Source: Brachypodius melanocephalos (taxonomy: Eukaryota > Chordata > Aves > Passeriformes > Pycnonotidae). From it: a stretch of 64,000 nt of DNA. Numbering within the stretch: the stretch's first letter is position 1; the number at the start of each line of letters is the position of its first letter. Below the pieces are notes generated by a model. That model worked only from the letters and a program-made list of their open reading frames with translations, was not told where the DNA came from and ran no database searches. The DNA lies in NCBI GenBank assembly GCA_013398615.1, contig VZSR01000680.1, positions 141,161 to 205,160 of the forward strand. The letters are read 5' to 3'. This document shows positions 13,061-25,690 of the stretch, piece by piece. A program made the position numbers and the translations under genes.

Positions 13061-14869
13061 TGCTCAAGGCCAAAACAGTGTTAGTGGGAAGCTGAAAAAT
13101 GTGGGAATGCACGATTCCTTCACTGGCCTGCAGGATCTCAGTGTAACAGGGATCCACACTGCTCTCTGACCCTGGTTTCTTTGGCTGGTAAATAAAGAAT
13201 ATATCAGGGTATCTGCTTAGGAAAAAGGCACAAGGGGGACACCTGGCATTCCTGCACTTTCCTGCTCAGTCCTGACAAGTAAACCACTGATGCTGTTGTA
13301 CCTGAATATTGTCTGCCCTTATGTGGTCCAAGGTGGTAAAAAGGGAAGAGGGTTGCTATTGTCATCCAATTAAAAGTGCCCAGGCAGCACTCAGATGAAA
13401 TCCTACACTGGGTATGATCTCTATTTTCATAGATCAGCCCACCATGTCAGCCAAGACTGAGATATCGGACATATGAAGGACATGCATTATCCCCCACAGC
13501 TGGAAGGATATTCTTTGGGATTGTAGTTGTCCTTCACTACTCCTTAGCACTATTTAAAGCTCCCGAGGCTCAAAGCCTTAAGAACTGGCAATGAACTGGA
13601 GTGCAGTCAACCTGGAAGAGGTCTTGCTCTTACTGCAGTTGTGCCCTGTTCCTGGGGGAATCACCTTCCCTTCAAATACACTTTTCCAGGTCTCCTCTGC
13701 TCTCCCTAGCCAGCATGTGGGCATGTTGTCAGCTTGCCCTCTGAGCAGCGAGCTCTGCTTTACTAGATGTTTATGCATTGCCTCTCAGATATCAGTCACA
13801 GTATTTATTTTTGATTTGTATGTGCTTCTGGAGATGCAAAATGCTGAGCATATGCTGACTGGTATGGGTGGCAGAAAGTAGATGGGGAAAATAATATTGT
13901 GCTTTATCTAGCACTTCAAAAATTTTTAAAACTGCTGTGCATTCTTTACATTTTAGTCTTGTTCTGTAATGCCATTAGTAACAGATATATATCTTGGGAA
14001 TTACTACATCACTTCAGTTTACTCTCCTTGTCCCATCCACTGGGTTTATTATGTTTTATAGTTTTCACAGGCATTGGTCTTGCCCAGCCACTGATCTTGA
14101 GGTGATATGTCCCAAACCTTCATCCTTTATCCAGTCAGTGCCCTGGCAGAATGTGGATAGCAATTATCCAAGTGACCTCATGCAATTTCTGTAAGACAAA
14201 ACTTTGCTTGATCCAGTCAGGAAAAAAAACCCCCAACCCAATAAACCCCATAGATATAATCAGAAATTATTTTAAAACAAGAAAAATACACCAATACCTG
14301 TGTCATATCAACTAGTGAATGTTATTCTAATGCAACTCTCTGGTCTTCACACTTAAATATTAGAAAAGATTGATCTTTCTGTCACTAAAGATAAACACAG
14401 ATTATTCAGTGTCCCTAGGAATACAGGGGTCCTCTGTAAAAAGTAGCATTAAAAAATCTGAAAAAAAGAAAATTTTATAAAAATATCTAGATTAAGGAAA
14501 GTGGGAAATTTGGACATTCAGGATAAAGAGCTTGAATCAGAAAATAATGAAGGAGATTGGGAGTATCAATCATAAAGTCTTAATTTATTCTAAGAAAAAA
14601 ATAGGCTTTTATAATTGTCCACTCACTCCTAACAAAAATAACTATTGTGTAGAAGCCTGCTGGATTTATAAAAATGGTTTGTTAAATTTACAAGGCATTT
14701 GTGAAATGTATGATGACTGTGGAATTATAATGCTTACAAACACCACCTGTTGAGGAAACTAAGTGTTAATATTTCCTAATTTCATGGGGAGAAATGGAGA
14801 ATGAGGAGATTAGTCTCAGGCTGGACTCTGAAAACTAAGCATTTCTGCTTCCTGTGCCATTGTCTGCAG
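13061..14869. other. Non-coding DNA
   Basis: AT-rich, with no repeat or gene recognised. The last 40 bases carry a pyrimidine-rich tract with a branch-like ctaag (14835-14839) that serves the candidate exon starting at 14870. Confidence 0.5.
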
Positions 14870-14986
14870 GCATTATCCATGGAAAGGAGATGTCCATTTC
14901 CACTGCAGGAAATACAGGATGCAAAAAGACTTCCAGAGAAGTCACTGATGACTGCTCAAAGAAAAGATCTACAGATGCTGTAAGCA
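14870..14986 (+). CDS. Candidate internal coding exon, unknown protein
   Basis: This 117-bp stretch is open in one frame. It is preceded by a pyrimidine-rich tract ending tgtctgcag and a branch-like ctaag about 30 bases upstream. It is followed directly by a consensus donor gtaagt at 14987. The open frame enters and leaves in phase 1, so the exon is symmetric and encodes about 39 residues. The frame includes HGKEMSISTAGNTGCKKTSR and continues hydrophilic, rich in Ser, Thr, Lys and Asp, with two cysteines and no membrane segment. I do not recognise the protein. A single short exon in tens of kilobases is usual for a long-intron gene, but splice-like pairs also occur by chance. An alternative, weaker donor (gtaagc) lies at 14980. 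Confidence 0.35.
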
Positions 14987-16170
14987 GTAAGTACCTGCAC
15001 ATCCAGTATTTGCCATCTTTTGCTTTGCTCATAGATATTGATCCAATCTCATAAATTCATGTAATTTTTCAATACACCAGGTTGACTATTTTTAGTTTCT
15101 TAATTCACAAGAAAAGTTTGGAATCTTGACAACCCAGGAACTCTTTCTCCTTGTTTTGTTTTGGTGGGTTTTTTTTCCTCTCAGGTAATATATTAAAGCT
15201 AACTAAATTGTCAAAAACTTTTTTGCAACTCAAGAAGTCAAACGGTAATGAAATTATATATTCAAGGGTCTGCTTCTTCCTTCCCTTGCATCTTAGTTAA
15301 CAACTTATAACTGAGTATGTAACCGAGTATGTGAACAGCTCTGATCCTGTAATATTTAGATGCTTACCTTGTTCTAAGGTAAAGGATTGTTCAGTGTGCA
15401 TTGTGATGAAAAATCTGATTTCTTGTCTTCTCTGAGCTAGGATAGGTGCTAGATGGTCCTCCCCTGCCCTGGTAATAATTCAGTGTCATATTTAGAGTCA
15501 CCAGTTTAGCTTTATTTTAATCAAAGTTAGCATGAAAATAACTATCTGTTAAGTTAGATATTCATGATTTTTATTTTTTTCTTTAATGGTAAATGTTGGA
15601 ACAAATAGTATCCCATATTGGTTCTGTAATTAAGATATGCATATGTTGGCTCCAAAGATCCCTAATTAGATCTGCTTTGGGGATGTTGTTAGAGAGAAGA
15701 GAATTGTATACAGTTGCTGCAGAGACAGTAGAGGAGCTTAATCTGAAGTATAGGGAAAGTTGAAAATAGTAGTTTTGGACCTCCATTTGTCTTGTGAGTT
15801 CTTACCCACAGATATTACTCCAAGTGTTTATTATCCTACATACTCTATTTAAAAAAAAAAAAAAAAAGTTATTTATATTTTGAATGTAGCTTTTCTACTC
15901 CGGGCTTCCTCTTCTTGATAAATGAATGACAAAACTCCCATAGATTTTAATGGTGTGGTCTCAAGACCCAAACAACCAATACTGCTCCTGCTGAAAATGG
16001 CTTTCATGATGTAGTTTCTTCCATCCAAAAACTCCTGAAGCATCCCAGACCACATGAGCCAAGTTCAGCACCATGAGGGATTCTTAAGACCAAGCATGAA
16101 GCTTTGTCATAAAATAAGTGTGGGTACAGCAATAAAAATCTCCCACAGAGGATTTTTGTTGATGGGATGT

Positions 16171-16200
16171 GTGTTGATGTGTGTTGATGCGTGTTGATGC
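16171..16200 (+). repeat. 10-bp minisatellite, three copies
   Basis: Three tandem copies of gtgttgatgt or gtgttgatgc, preceded by a degenerate partial copy (gttgatgggatgt). Confidence 0.85.
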
Positions 16201-17496
16201 CCTTTGTGCCGGTGGGATGTTGGAACACAGGGACCAAGGAGCACAAGGGAATAAAAGGACAAGATTCCATGGAGCTTCCAGCCGCTGAGTACCAGAGCCT
16301 TGTGGCAGAAAAAAGAGCAGTGGTGAGCTGGGTTAGACACACTGAGACAAAATGGCTACAGCCTGCCAATGCCTAAAAGAGTCATTTTAAAATTATCCCT
16401 GGCTGGATGCTGCCTGGTGTGGTGGGCAGGATTTGAAGGGATGCTTCCCGTCTGCCTGCTGGCAATCTTGCAAACAGCAAGAGTTAAAAATTAACAACCC
16501 GAGGACAAGTCAAAATACACTCCCTGTCCGTAAATCAAAAAGCACTGTCTCAAACTCAGCCAAATCTGGCTGCTCCCTTATCCCCCACAATCACCATCAT
16601 AATTACAGCAGCTGATTTTCCTCACACCCACCTCAGAGATTTCTGGGGGTTTTGGCCAGGTTTGCATCCCCATATGATTCAGCCTACTTTTACTTATGTT
16701 TAGCTCATTGTGTAATAAATGAAGCTTATATAAGCTGGGGACTGTGGCTCCAGCTCCACAAACCTTCTTCAAAAATAGGAGTTTGGAAGCAGAATAACAG
16801 CTCGTGTAATTTTTTCCTTTAGCGCCGGTACAGAACCAACCGTCTTTGGACTAAATGCTCAGCTCTTTCAAACCTGTGCAGAATCATTAATTCCTACTCA
16901 ATTAAGCTAATTTACACCTTGCTGAAGGGCTGGCTCTCATCAATAAGTGTCCCAGTGTTGAGATCTTGACAGTAAGGAGTCAAAAAGAACAGGGATGGAA
17001 TTTTGACACATTAAATTCCCGGGGAATTTTCTCATTACCACCAGATAAACCCTCACCTTACCCCAGAACAACCAGCTATTCAAAGTAAAAGACAGACCCT
17101 GCTGTGTATCTCTGTTCCTGTCCTGAAACTGTTCCCACTAGAACAGCCAGCAGTCCCTGCCCCAACTCATTTTATCTGGAAAAGGTAAATAGAAACCGCC
17201 AGTTCCTCACAAGAAGAGGTTTGAGCGTCTCACTGAGCTGATACAAACTGCAATCAGTGAGCTACAGATGCATGGAACATTTCCACAGGGTCCAGACCAT
17301 AATAAGATTAACTGTGTTTCTCTAGCACCTTACCAGCCAAGGATGTGTTTCCTTGCAATAGGTACTGCAAAAATACAGAGTAAGAAAACTTATGGAGAAG
17401 TCAATGCTATCTGCAGGATACCTGCTAGACTGAATGTGGTTTTCTAAAGATTAAAATAGTTCCACTGGTATCTTTCGGGGTGATATTGCTTCTAAA

Positions 17497-17519
17497 ATAT
17501 ATATATATATATATATATA
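17497..17519. repeat. (AT)n microsatellite
   Basis: About 11 uninterrupted AT units. Confidence 0.95.
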
Positions 17520-18264
17520 CCCACTTTAAGTCGTTGGGTGAGTCTGTGATTGCTGTTAGATTGATGTAGACCCAGGATTGTGCTGCTGAAGTCAATAGTT
17601 ATTGTGGAGTTATGCTGTAGTGGAGACCAGTCTCTGGTCTTACATTTTAAAACATGTGTGTTCTTGCAAATCCAATGGGTTTTACTTTATGAAAATAAAT
17701 TGATAAAAGCATGGCTAGTAATGAAGGAGTTAAAAAGTACAGTCCCAAAAGGGCTGAGCTACAACCCAGGCAGTTTCTGTATTTAAGGATTTATTTTTCC
17801 AGTGTCTCTGCACCTTCAGGCTTTTGTTGTTTATTTTAGGGGTTTTATTTCTTTTGCTTTTACAATTTAATCTTTTCCATTATGGGACAAACAGAAAGCC
17901 TTGGTTGGAAATCTCCCCCCAGCCTGTTGCAATATTTATAAAGCTATGCTTTTTAAACATGCTGTGAGATGGGTTTAGTAAAACAAAAGGCATTATAATT
18001 TATTGTTCCAAGATTATTGATTCAATAAATTAACAATAATTTCCATGGAGGGTAGGAGCCCTGGTACTATAAAAAATTATTTATCTGCACTTTAACTAGC
18101 ATTGATTAGAGTATTCAAATTGTCCCAATGCTATATAATTGCTCTTTATAGGTGGAATGTCCTCTGCTGTGCAGGAGACAGTAAAATAAACATTCAGCTA
18201 GAAGTGACAATGGCTCTTTTAAAAGCCAGGTTGGGTTTTTTTTAGTGTTGTTTTCTTGGTGTTG

Positions 18265-18516
18265 TTTTCTTTTCTTTCTTTTCTTTTTTTTCTTTTCTTT
18301 TCTTTTCTTTTCTTTTCTTTTCTTTTCTTTTCTTTTCTTTTCTTTTCTTTTCTTTTCTTTTCTTTTCTTTTCTTTTCTTTTCTTTTCTTTTCTCTTCTCT
18401 TCTCTTCTCTTCTCTTCTCTTCTCTTCTCTTCTCTTCTCTTCTCTTCTCTTCTCTTCTCTTCTCTTCTCTTCTCTTCTCTTTTCTTTTCTTTTCTTTTCT
18501 TTTCTTTCCTTTTCTT
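18265..18516 (+). repeat. Pentanucleotide satellite (TTTTC)n-(TTCTC)n-(TTTTC)n
   Basis: About 250 bases of pure pyrimidine on the plus strand. It has a somewhat irregular T/C lead-in, then about 20 TTTTC units to 18390, about 18 TTCTC-type units (18391-18480), and about seven TTTTC-type units. The internal block differs from both flanks at one position of the unit, which suggests that a variant unit arose and expanded inside an older array. Long Lys/Glu/Arg or Phe/Leu/Ser open frames across it on either strand are artefacts of the repeat. Long homopurine-homopyrimidine tracts can form triplex DNA. Confidence 0.97.
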
Positions 18517-21500
18517 AAGAGGGAAGAAAGAATTTGTGTAATATTTTACAAACACAGCCAGCTTTGGCCAAGCTACCTTGCAACATTGCAAGGACAGACA
18601 AGAAAAAGATTGTTAAAGGTTGCTATTGTTCTGAGAGGTACAAGGCATAAACATAGCAGTTATACCTTTACATTTGACTGTATCCAAATGAAGAAGCCTT
18701 TTTCTGCTGCTGTTTTAAAGAGCCATTCTGTGCTGCACTGAAGTGCCAGGTGGAATTTTTTGTTGCGTGTGTTTTTCCCTTTCTCCCGTTTTTTTTTTTC
18801 TGAAGTGCCCACTGAACCTGTTCAAGGTAACTCTGAAGCTATTGTAGATGTGTTAATAATTCAATCAAAACAAGCCATACTTCCTGATTCACATTCACCA
18901 GGCAAGGTTGCTCAGAAAGGAATTTTTTTGCCACTGTGGAGAACAATAACTGATTTAGTTCACCAGCAATTGTGTTCTTCTTATGTAAAATACTTAAGAC
19001 AGTTACATTTTTCAGACCTGGAGTTCTGACAGGTCTATCTTCTGATACCTATGATAACCCTGCTTTTATTTTACAGCTCTGTTGATGGAAAAGATTAACA
19101 GCACCTTTTTTTCTCTTTTGGCTTTAATAAAACATCCAACTGCTAGAAATGTCACTTAGAACCACGAGCTTGCAATAATGAAAACAAATTATGCATCTTA
19201 GTAACCCAAGGTGGATGATTAATATGGGCTTTAAATGATTGTTTGTGTTAAATTGTTTCTCCAAATGCAATTCAGGAATTTGAAGTTGTCAGATTAACTG
19301 CTGTATTTACTGGTCTGTTTGATTAGGTGAGCATAGTTTTATATTCCCTCTTGGAGACCTAAATAGCAACCATTTCCTACCAAAACAGCACAAAAAACAA
19401 AGGCCCCATTCAGAGGACTATTCAGAGTGGGCAATGCTCTATAGCCCTTTGTATCCTGAAACAACACAGTTACTGAAGTGCCTCTAAAAGGTGCAACAAA
19501 TTTTAAAAAGAAAATAATAATGGCCATTATAATAATAGTTGGAATTTCATGTTTTTGTCCAGAAGTAAATCTATTCCATCATCAATTAATGGATTAATTT
19601 TATTAATGAGCTTAAAGACATCTCTCAGAATCCTTTAGGATTAATACTGTAAAATTGGATTTAATGAATGCTTCTAAAAGGATGGCTAATATTAATTTGA
19701 AACTGTAGTCCATACTGCCAGAGTTTGTCCACTCTGGACGCTTTTCATGAACATCCATGGAATTGAATTTTAGTAAGTATTCATAGGAAATGGATTCTAG
19801 GCTTGGACATTCAAATTTTTAACCAAAGTGAATTTTAATTTCTTCTTCTTTGGGACTTTTGCACCAGAAACTTGTTCATCAGAGACAATCAGGGTACAGA
19901 AATAATGTCACGTGTGTTCTTTCTCTTTTTACATTCAACAAGTGCATAACAAGCACAGCTTGAACTTTGATCATCATAGTTCAAACATCAAAACAAATGA
20001 AGTGTTTACAGTAGATTTTGATTAAAATTGCATAGTGTCTTTCTAGGTCCAGATTAGATACTAAGAACTTTTCTCCTGGTTTGATGATAAGTGGTTTATG
20101 CACCTTTCAAGAGCAGCTGGCTACCAGCTTTGCTGGGACAGTGGAAAAACACTGAGGAATAATAAATATTATTAATAACTTCTTGGTATTTCTGGGCAAA
20201 GCCAGCCTGATTGCCACATCATTCCTAAGAAGGGAGGGAAATCAGAGGACATCCTTCACCTTCTCCTAATGCAATTTCTTTTATTCCTTTTGTTTGAATC
20301 AGGGTAGAGACCCAGATATCTGACCCACTGCGGGGTTTTTGCTTTCATTTCTTTGGGATTGTCCTTTCCAGACAAATGGGGTCCCTTTCTCATTCCTGTG
20401 GACATAGCTAGAGTAATGCAATGCGTGCAACATAAGATTTAGAGAGATCAGAAAATGTTTGCCTTCATAATTACTGATTTGAGGGAATCAAATGTCACAT
20501 GGCATGAATCCCAGTGAGATTCAGAGACATTGTTATGCTTTTTTAAGCTATAAAGTCTTTAGCAGAACTGAATCCAAAGCATCTTCTTGGTAAGAAGATG
20601 GCTATTACATTTTACCCATCCTCATGGAGAAGTCCACAATGTTCTGGCTGGTTAGCCAGAAGGTACAAAAAACCCTGTACCTCTAAGAAGTTTTTGTTTC
20701 TCTGTGCCCTGGATTGCCAAAACCATATTAAAAAGCAGCAGACTGCTGAAAAAAAATTCTAATGGATGAGTTCCTGGCTATGAGGACCCTCTTATCTATA
20801 GATCTTTGAGTTACAGAGTTAGAGATCTTCAGAGGATGCCTCTGCATTCTCCTTTCTGGGATCTCAAATGAATTATGTTGGATAGCTGTCAAAACCAGGT
20901 GTACTACTCCCCAGTCTGTTTCCCAGCCCCTGGCAGCAAGGAGACACAGCTGGGATGCTGCTGACTGCATCATTGCATCAGGAGTGACACAAGCGTGGTA
21001 CCACCTGTGAGAGATGGAAAAGTGCTGCTTGGAGAACATCCACAGGGCTCTCAGAGATGTCACGGACAGTGTAAGAAACGAGACACTCAAAGAGAAACTC
21101 TTACACTGAAATTGGTGATGTGATTTGATGTGGTGCTCCTGTGACCGTCTCAAGTGCTAGATGGCTGATTGCAAAGGTGTAAGCAAAGGGAGGATTTGCC
21201 TTCATCCAGCAGAAATGTTGGAGCCCTGGAGAAAAAAAACACCAGGAAATCTATTCATTACTTTTCTTATATTTCAGTTAGAAATTTACAGGTCATAAGG
21301 GTTCACATTCCTAACAAAGAGATGAGAATATTTCAGAAAGTGGTGAACTACTTCTCCTCCTTTTCAGCAGTGCTTAGGGGAAGATACTTGTACCAGCCAC
21401 ACAAAGAAAAGCAGCCTGGGAAGCTGGACTGTGATTTTAGTTTGAAGGAAATGTGGATCATAGGAAACTGCTCTGGTGTTGTCTTCTGCTACTTATATTT

Positions 21501-22060
21501 GAAGTAAAAATATTTCAGCTCAGTTGTGCTGTTAGAAGTGCTCCAAGCTGAGCAGCTGGATATCAACTTCCATAAAAACCTGCCTTGGTCCCAGAGTTCT
21601 CTCCTCTAGGGGTCAGATGCTTGCCACGCACCCACTGGCTGAGCTTGCAAATTCTGCCTGAGTTTTTCTTAAAAGATAACTCTAATCCACTTTCTTTTAT
21701 GTAGCAGTTTACTTATTAGCACATTTGTTTCCCCTTCCTTTTCCTTGATTGATTATTACATGTAAAACTTGGTCCTTACAGGAGGACCAGATCCTGCCTC
21801 TCCTCTTTGTTAAAGAGCTGCCTGGCTGCAAAACTCCAGCTATTGAAAATGCCTTTCTCTGGCAAAGCAAAACAAATCCCATCACGCTGAAGACAATTTC
21901 TCAAGGCTGTTCCACTAGAGCAGCCACCTCTGAACAGAGCACTCAAATGATGTTCAAAGGCAGCTGGAACAACTCTGCAAATACAAAGAGCAAGTTGCAC
22001 AGCCAATGTGAATTGCACTGTTTTGATTGTATTAACTGATTTCTATTTTACATTGGAGAC
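18517..22060. other. Non-coding DNA
   Basis: AT-rich. An open frame at 18760-19029 (about 90 codons, ending in a TGA) follows a pyrimidine tract near 18770-18803. It could be a terminal exon but has no recognisable domain. Another frame at 21169-21507 includes an acceptor-like atatttcag at 21271-21279, again with no identifiable product. No repeats recognised. Confidence 0.4.
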
Positions 22061-23095
22061 TGTATTGGGTTTGCCTGGCAAGGTTTAGGTAGCAGGGGGC
22101 TACACAATTGGCTTCTATGAGAAGCTGCTGAAGCTCCACCCTTGTCTGATGCAGGCAATGCCAGCTGGTGAGGCCAAGATCCTCAAGAATGGTGGTAGCA
22201 CCTCTGGGAAAAACGTATTTGAGAAAGGGGGGAAAAGCTGCCTAACAGCAATCACAGAGAGGAGGGACAATATGTGAGAGGAACAGCTCTGCAGTCACTG
22301 AGGGCTCTGAGATAGGGCAAGCAGGAGATGCACCAGGCACTGTAGCTGGAATTCTCCTGCAGCCCATGGTGAGGCAGCTTAGGGAGGTCCCTGGGGGAGC
22401 AGAGAGCCACCTGCAGCACAGGGAGGACCCCACCCTGGAGCAGGTGGATGCCCAAAGGAGGCTGTGACCCTGTGGGAAATCTGCACTGGAGCAGCTCCTG
22501 GCAGAACCTGTGGAGAGAGAAGCTGGAGCAGATTTGCTGTCTGGACCTGTGACCCTGTGGGGCCCATGCTGGAGCAGCCCATTCCTGAAGGAACTTCCTC
22601 ACTATAGAAAGTTCCTGAAGGACTGCAGCTTGTGGGAAGAACTCAGGTTGGACAAGTTGATGGAGGACTCTCTCCTGTATGAGGGATCCCATGCTGGAGC
22701 ATGTGAAGGGGTGAGAAATTCTCCCCCTGAGGAAGAAGGGGCAGCAGAGAGAATGTGCAGTAAACTGCTGATGCTCACTCCCAGAATCCCTGTACCACTC
22801 TCAGGGAGGAGACAGAGAAATAGGCAGTGGAGTTAAGCCCTAAAGAAAGGGAGAGGTGAGGAGAAAGTGTTTATAAAATTTGGTTTTATTTCTCATTATC
22901 CTACTCTGATTTGACTGGCAGCAAATTAAGCTGATTTCCTTAAGTCAAGTCTGTTTTTCCAGTGATAGTAATTGGTGAGTGATCTCACCCTGTCTTTATC
23001 TCAACCCATGAACCTTTTGTTGTATTTTTTTCTCCCCTGTCCTGCTGAGGGGTGGCTTTGGTGGACACCTGGATCCAGCCAGGGTCAACCCATCA
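22061..23095 (+). mobile_element. Solo LTR of an avian ERVL-like endogenous retrovirus
   Basis: About 1,035 bases begin with TGTATTGGGTTTGCCTGGC and end with GGTCAACCCATCA, so the terminal TG...CA is present. The layout (GTAGC-GGGGGCTAC box near the start, GGTGGTAGC...CCTCTGGGA, GGATCCAGCCAGGGTCAACCC near the end) is what I know from avian ERVL-type LTRs. No gag, pol or env sequence adjoins it, so it is a solo LTR left by recombination. The flanking five bases (gagac and tatgt) do not match, so no target-site duplication remains visible. Two internal segments starting gaccctgtgg (about 22464 and 22549) are an imperfect internal repeat. Antisense open frames of up to 146 codons inside it have no meaning that I can see. 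Confidence 0.85.
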
Positions 23096-25544
23096 TATGT
23101 ATCAAAGCATTCAAAGATGACATAAGGACTGAATGATCTAAAACCCCTAAAGACATTTGTTACATAGTGCAGGTTTTCAGTTCATTTCTTTCTCTCTATC
23201 AGGTGTCTCTGACATGACTAAGAGCCATAAAAGGTGTCAGTCTCTAGGTCACAGGTGACACATATCTTCAGTATCAGAGCTTGAGCCTGAATGCTCAGTG
23301 AGACCCACTGAAATTTGGCACTCAGCTTCTGCTGAGTGTCATCATATTTTGGAAGCTAATTTCCTTTGAAAATCCCAGCACGAAGGAACATCAAAGAGAA
23401 ATGACTGAACATCATATTATTGTGAAATGAAAGAAGTAGGGAACATACAGTGAAGGGGTTTTTTTCCTTTTTTTTTCCTGCAAGGCTCCATTAGCAGTAG
23501 AAAACATAAGGAAAAGTGGAGTCTAGTATAGGTAACCTCAAAATATTTGTGGCTAAAATACTCAAAGCCTTTTTGTTTTAACAAAGTTCGGATTCTTTTT
23601 AAGGAGCCATCACCCTAATAAAAATGTTGGCTAGCAAAAAATCAGTCTTTTAACACAGAAGTAACAACAGAAGCCTTTTGGCTAGCTAAAGATGTACAAT
23701 TGTACATGTGGCAGGGCCAGGGGACTGATTTGTTGCTGATACTAAAGTGGAAGGGATGGTACCTTTTCCTGAAGATGTTAGTTACACTGGCAGCTAGAAC
23801 AGAAGATCCTACAACTGGATATTGTGCCCCTTGCAGAAGATCATGAGGCAATTTGTCTTGGTGACAGGGCCTTGAGGCTCCCTGCCCAGAGTCCTTCCCC
23901 TCTGCCCAAGTGGCAGTGATGCCACAGCAGGTCCAGATCTCCAGCTCCCCACAGCCCTGCCCTGCCCAGCTGTGGGTCCGTCCCACATCAAAAATGCTGT
24001 CTGTGGTAGCCACATACAGCACAGAAATAACTCAGCTCCCAGGATACAAGCTGCTTTTGGCCTTGCTTAAATTTTTTAAAAAAATCTATGATTGAGAATT
24101 TTTTAATGAAAAGAAATATTTCCACTGTCTTTAGTCTGCTTCCACTGCTTGAAGGTAGATTTTTTTTTCCCCCTTCAGTTTTCACAAGATCAAACCAGGT
24201 CAGGATTGAGCATTTTGAGATCTTGTCCAGTACTGTTGTAAGTTGAAAGCACTTGATACAGAAATCACTAAGGGTCTGTTTTCACTGAAGTATGAACAAG
24301 TGTGTTGCCCCTAATATGAATCCTGCTGACACAAAAAACTCCTTAACTATTAATATGAGTTGTCTGGCTTGTTGTGGAAAGGAGGGGGAATTTGCTGTGG
24401 TTCACACACCTCAGCTGTTGCTAACGCTGCAGCAACTCAAGTACTATTTTTCAGCATGGCTCTTCTCACTTAAGCCTCCCTAGCTGTAGAAGTGGGTAGG
24501 CAAATGGAGCTAATTCTGTAGCGAATGTATAGCAAGAGATGGTTAATTTTACCAAATTATTTTACACCACAGCATGCTGAATTATAGCTCATGTGGCATG
24601 AGACCAGGTTTATACATTTTTTCTTAAAATTTTAGAGTAAAAAAGCCCAACCCTTTGTGCAGAGCTATATCAGAGTTTGCAAGGAGAATTACCCTGAACA
24701 AAGAAATAATATCAGTAATGGGTGACTTTATGCTAAAAGGAGCAGAGTTTACGTGGCTACTGGATTTTCCGTAGGCAACTTAAAGCAATGGCTGTTGACT
24801 GGATTAACATCCTGCCTTGCCTTCTGCTGATCTGTTACTCATGACCAAAAATGGTTTGCAACTGTGGTGTGCTAGCACTATGCACCGTCCTGGAGCTTGA
24901 AAGCAGTGGATTCACTGGTAACAATCGAACCAGTTAGTTAATGAGGCTGGGAGATCTGGCATTGGCATATATAGGCATATATAGTCAGGAATATATAGGC
25001 TCTGTGTGTATACATGCTGAAGCTTAATTTGCAATCCTATTTAGAGTGGAAAAAAATGCCACACTTAAAAAAAAAAAAAAGAAAAAAAAGAAGTGCAAAC
25101 AGAGTTCTTTTCACAGTGAGCAGAGAATACTGTTAAACAGAGGAAGCACAATATCCCTTTTCATAGCAAGAGATCAAATGTCTGCAGAAGAGTTTAATTT
25201 ATACTTCTTCATGTGCCAGAGCTGTGTCTGAGACATTGCAGCGTTTCAGTACTTTCAATCAGGTCATAGTTTCCAGCACAGATGACTTCATCCCTTCTAA
25301 AATAGAACAAATAGAATAAATGGAATTCCACATAATCGTGGCAGGATCTGGGATTATAGGAAATTAAAACACATATTTGAAGGCAGAGGTCTGTGCGGTA
25401 AATAACCATGACACGGTGCTTGGGAAGCAGAGCTCAGTCCCCTCTCAGTAGTTAGCGGGCGAAAAAGGCCCTTGGCTCTGTGGCTTTCTGTGGCGTGAGG
25501 GTGTGGGTGTATCCTAGAGGAGGATGAGGAGGGTGATGGCGGAT
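23096..25544. other. Non-coding DNA
   Basis: No gene recognised. A/T runs lie near 23460, 24160 and 25067. Short 10-bp direct repeats of ggcatatata occur near 24965-24985. The stretch 24520-24860 is complex and could be conserved non-coding sequence. Confidence 0.45.
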
Positions 25545-25690
25545 GGTGCACAGCGTCACACGCCATGGAGTTGCTGCCTTTCCAGGAGAAATATTAAAGT
25601 GACGCCACCTGACTCCAGCGCGACCTAGACGGGCGCTGGCTGCTGCGACTCACACGCGGCTTTGGAGCCGCCGCGTAGCTTTGATTGCCT
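25545..25690. promoter_or_regulatory. Small CpG cluster
   Basis: About a dozen CpGs fall within 150 bases, for example agcgcgacc, gacgggcgctgg, cacacgcggc and gccgccgcg. The surrounding kilobases are CpG-poor. The cluster also contains a CRE-like tgacgcca and an E-box cacctg. Such a cluster can mark a promoter, an unmethylated regulatory element or a short exon. No TATA box, start codon context or splice site decides between these. Confidence 0.4.

Larger units (their letters stand above)
14987..18264. other. Non-coding DNA
   Basis: AT-rich, with a 17-base A run at 15851-15867. 16800-17050 is a complex, TAAT-containing stretch (for example cattaattcc and caattaagctaattt) that reads like a conserved non-coding element. 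No gene recognised. Confidence 0.45.

Noticed and set aside
16064..16072. ttcagcacc, a left half of a REST/RE1 site
   Set aside because: The right half does not match, and nine-base half-sites are common.
18115..18741. Long Lys/Arg/Glu-rich and Phe/Leu/Ser-rich open frames (up to 161 codons)
   Set aside because: They are read entirely through the pentanucleotide satellite and its edges. A five-base repeat without a stop gives open frames on both strands.
22252..22692. 146-codon antisense frame
   Set aside because: Lies wholly within the solo LTR and matches no retroviral protein in order or orientation.
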